Assembly (NCBI GenBank): GCA_037127915.1
Contig: JBAXXL010000006.1
Coordinates: 50,676-114,675, forward strand
DNA: 64,000 bases
Reading direction: 5' to 3'
DNA from: JBAXXL01 sp037127915
GTDB lineage: Bacteria > Bacteroidota > Ignavibacteria > Kapaibacteriales > UBA2268
Shown: piece by piece, positions 63,801-64,000 of the stretch
Position numbering within the stretch: the stretch's first letter is position 1
Layout of the letters: every line of letters begins with the position of its first letter
The notes under the pieces: model-generated
Told to the model about the DNA's origin: nothing
What the model saw: only the letters and a program-made list of their open reading frames with translations
The model's database searches: none
Position numbers and translations under genes: made by a program

Positions 63801-64000
63801 TTCGGGGCTGATATTTTCGTTGTCATATTCCGTGGGTTTCACCCACGGTTATTGAAATTTTGCCACTTCGTGGCAATAATCTAAATTTTTTCTATAAATC
63901 TCTTATTTCCGGAGCTTCTTCGGGGCTGATGTTTTCGTTGTCATCTTCCGTGGGTTTCACCCACGGTTATTGAAATTTTGCCACTTCGTGGCAATAATCT
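63801..64000. repeat. 82-bp direct repeat with REP palindromes (two copies, runs off the window)
   Basis: 63801-63882 and 63919-64000 are identical apart from two bases seen. Each contains ccgtgggtttcacccacgg and tgccacttcgtggca, and begins ttcggggctgat. The first copy contributes the upstream part of the open frame of the RAYT remnant. A third copy beyond the window is likely because the second copy ends at the window edge. Confidence 0.85.

Noticed and set aside
63531..63842. Intact transposase of 103 residues
   Set aside because: The frame is a fragment: the N-terminal 22 residues come from the REP, and the C-terminal half is in another frame.
1..64000. tRNA or rRNA genes
   Set aside because: No cloverleaf or conserved rRNA segments were noticed when reading the intergenic regions. 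This was an eye search, so weak cases could be missed.

Overview
The window looks like chromosome from an AT-rich, free-living member of the Bacteroidota/Ignavibacteria/Kapabacteria (FCB) lineage. The placement is an inference. It rests on seven exported proteins ending in type IX secretion (T9SS) sorting domains, promoters of the TTTG-N19/20-TAnnTTTG type, outer-membrane barrel proteins, a sortilin/BNR-type exported propeller protein and many small palindromic REP-like repeats. No rRNA, tRNA, CRISPR array or intact insertion sequence was seen.

Left part (1-17.4 kb): an outer-membrane protein; an overlapping operon of an MlaF-like ABC ATPase, a HAD phosphatase and a TolC-type channel; a QueG-like ferredoxin protein; a RidA protein; two T9SS cargo proteins; a 1078-residue BNR/sortilin-like exported protein followed by dxs and a GT4 glycosyltransferase; a CvfB-like S1 protein; and a HicA/HicB-like toxin-antitoxin pair with a palindrome in front of it.

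Middle (17.5-34.3 kb): small stress-type proteins (DUF2147, Spx/ArsC-like), a NarL-type sensor kinase/regulator pair, the ammonium transporter amt followed after a strong terminator by a porin-like barrel, an alpha/beta hydrolase, a copper module (metal-binding peptide and CopA) with a TetR/cupin pair beside it, an M1-peptidase-like protein that has lost its zinc-site residues, and a TPR-type exported protein.

34.3-49 kb: a 900-bp gene-poor stretch with two different 21-bp tandem arrays, then five large T9SS cargo genes. One of these carries two REP-type palindromes inside its coding sequence. Another consists largely of about six repeats of a CxC...CCY cysteine-rich module.

49-58.7 kb: the most interesting block. 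A CxxCH/PD40/TPR protein and an SGNH hydrolase diverge from SxtJ-like and SxtK-like small membrane proteins, a NodU/SxtI-type O-carbamoyltransferase, a methyltransferase, a chorismatase-like (Hyg5/FkbO/XanB2 family) enzyme and a DAHP synthase. Together they suggest shikimate flux directed into a chorismate-derived aromatic compound or decoration, with carbamoylation and methylation encoded alongside.

Right end (58.7-64 kb): three paralogous PAS sensor proteins (two full kinases, one lacking the kinase half) separated by clusters of short REP palindromes, then a dead RAYT/IS200-type transposase between REP arrays that run off the window.
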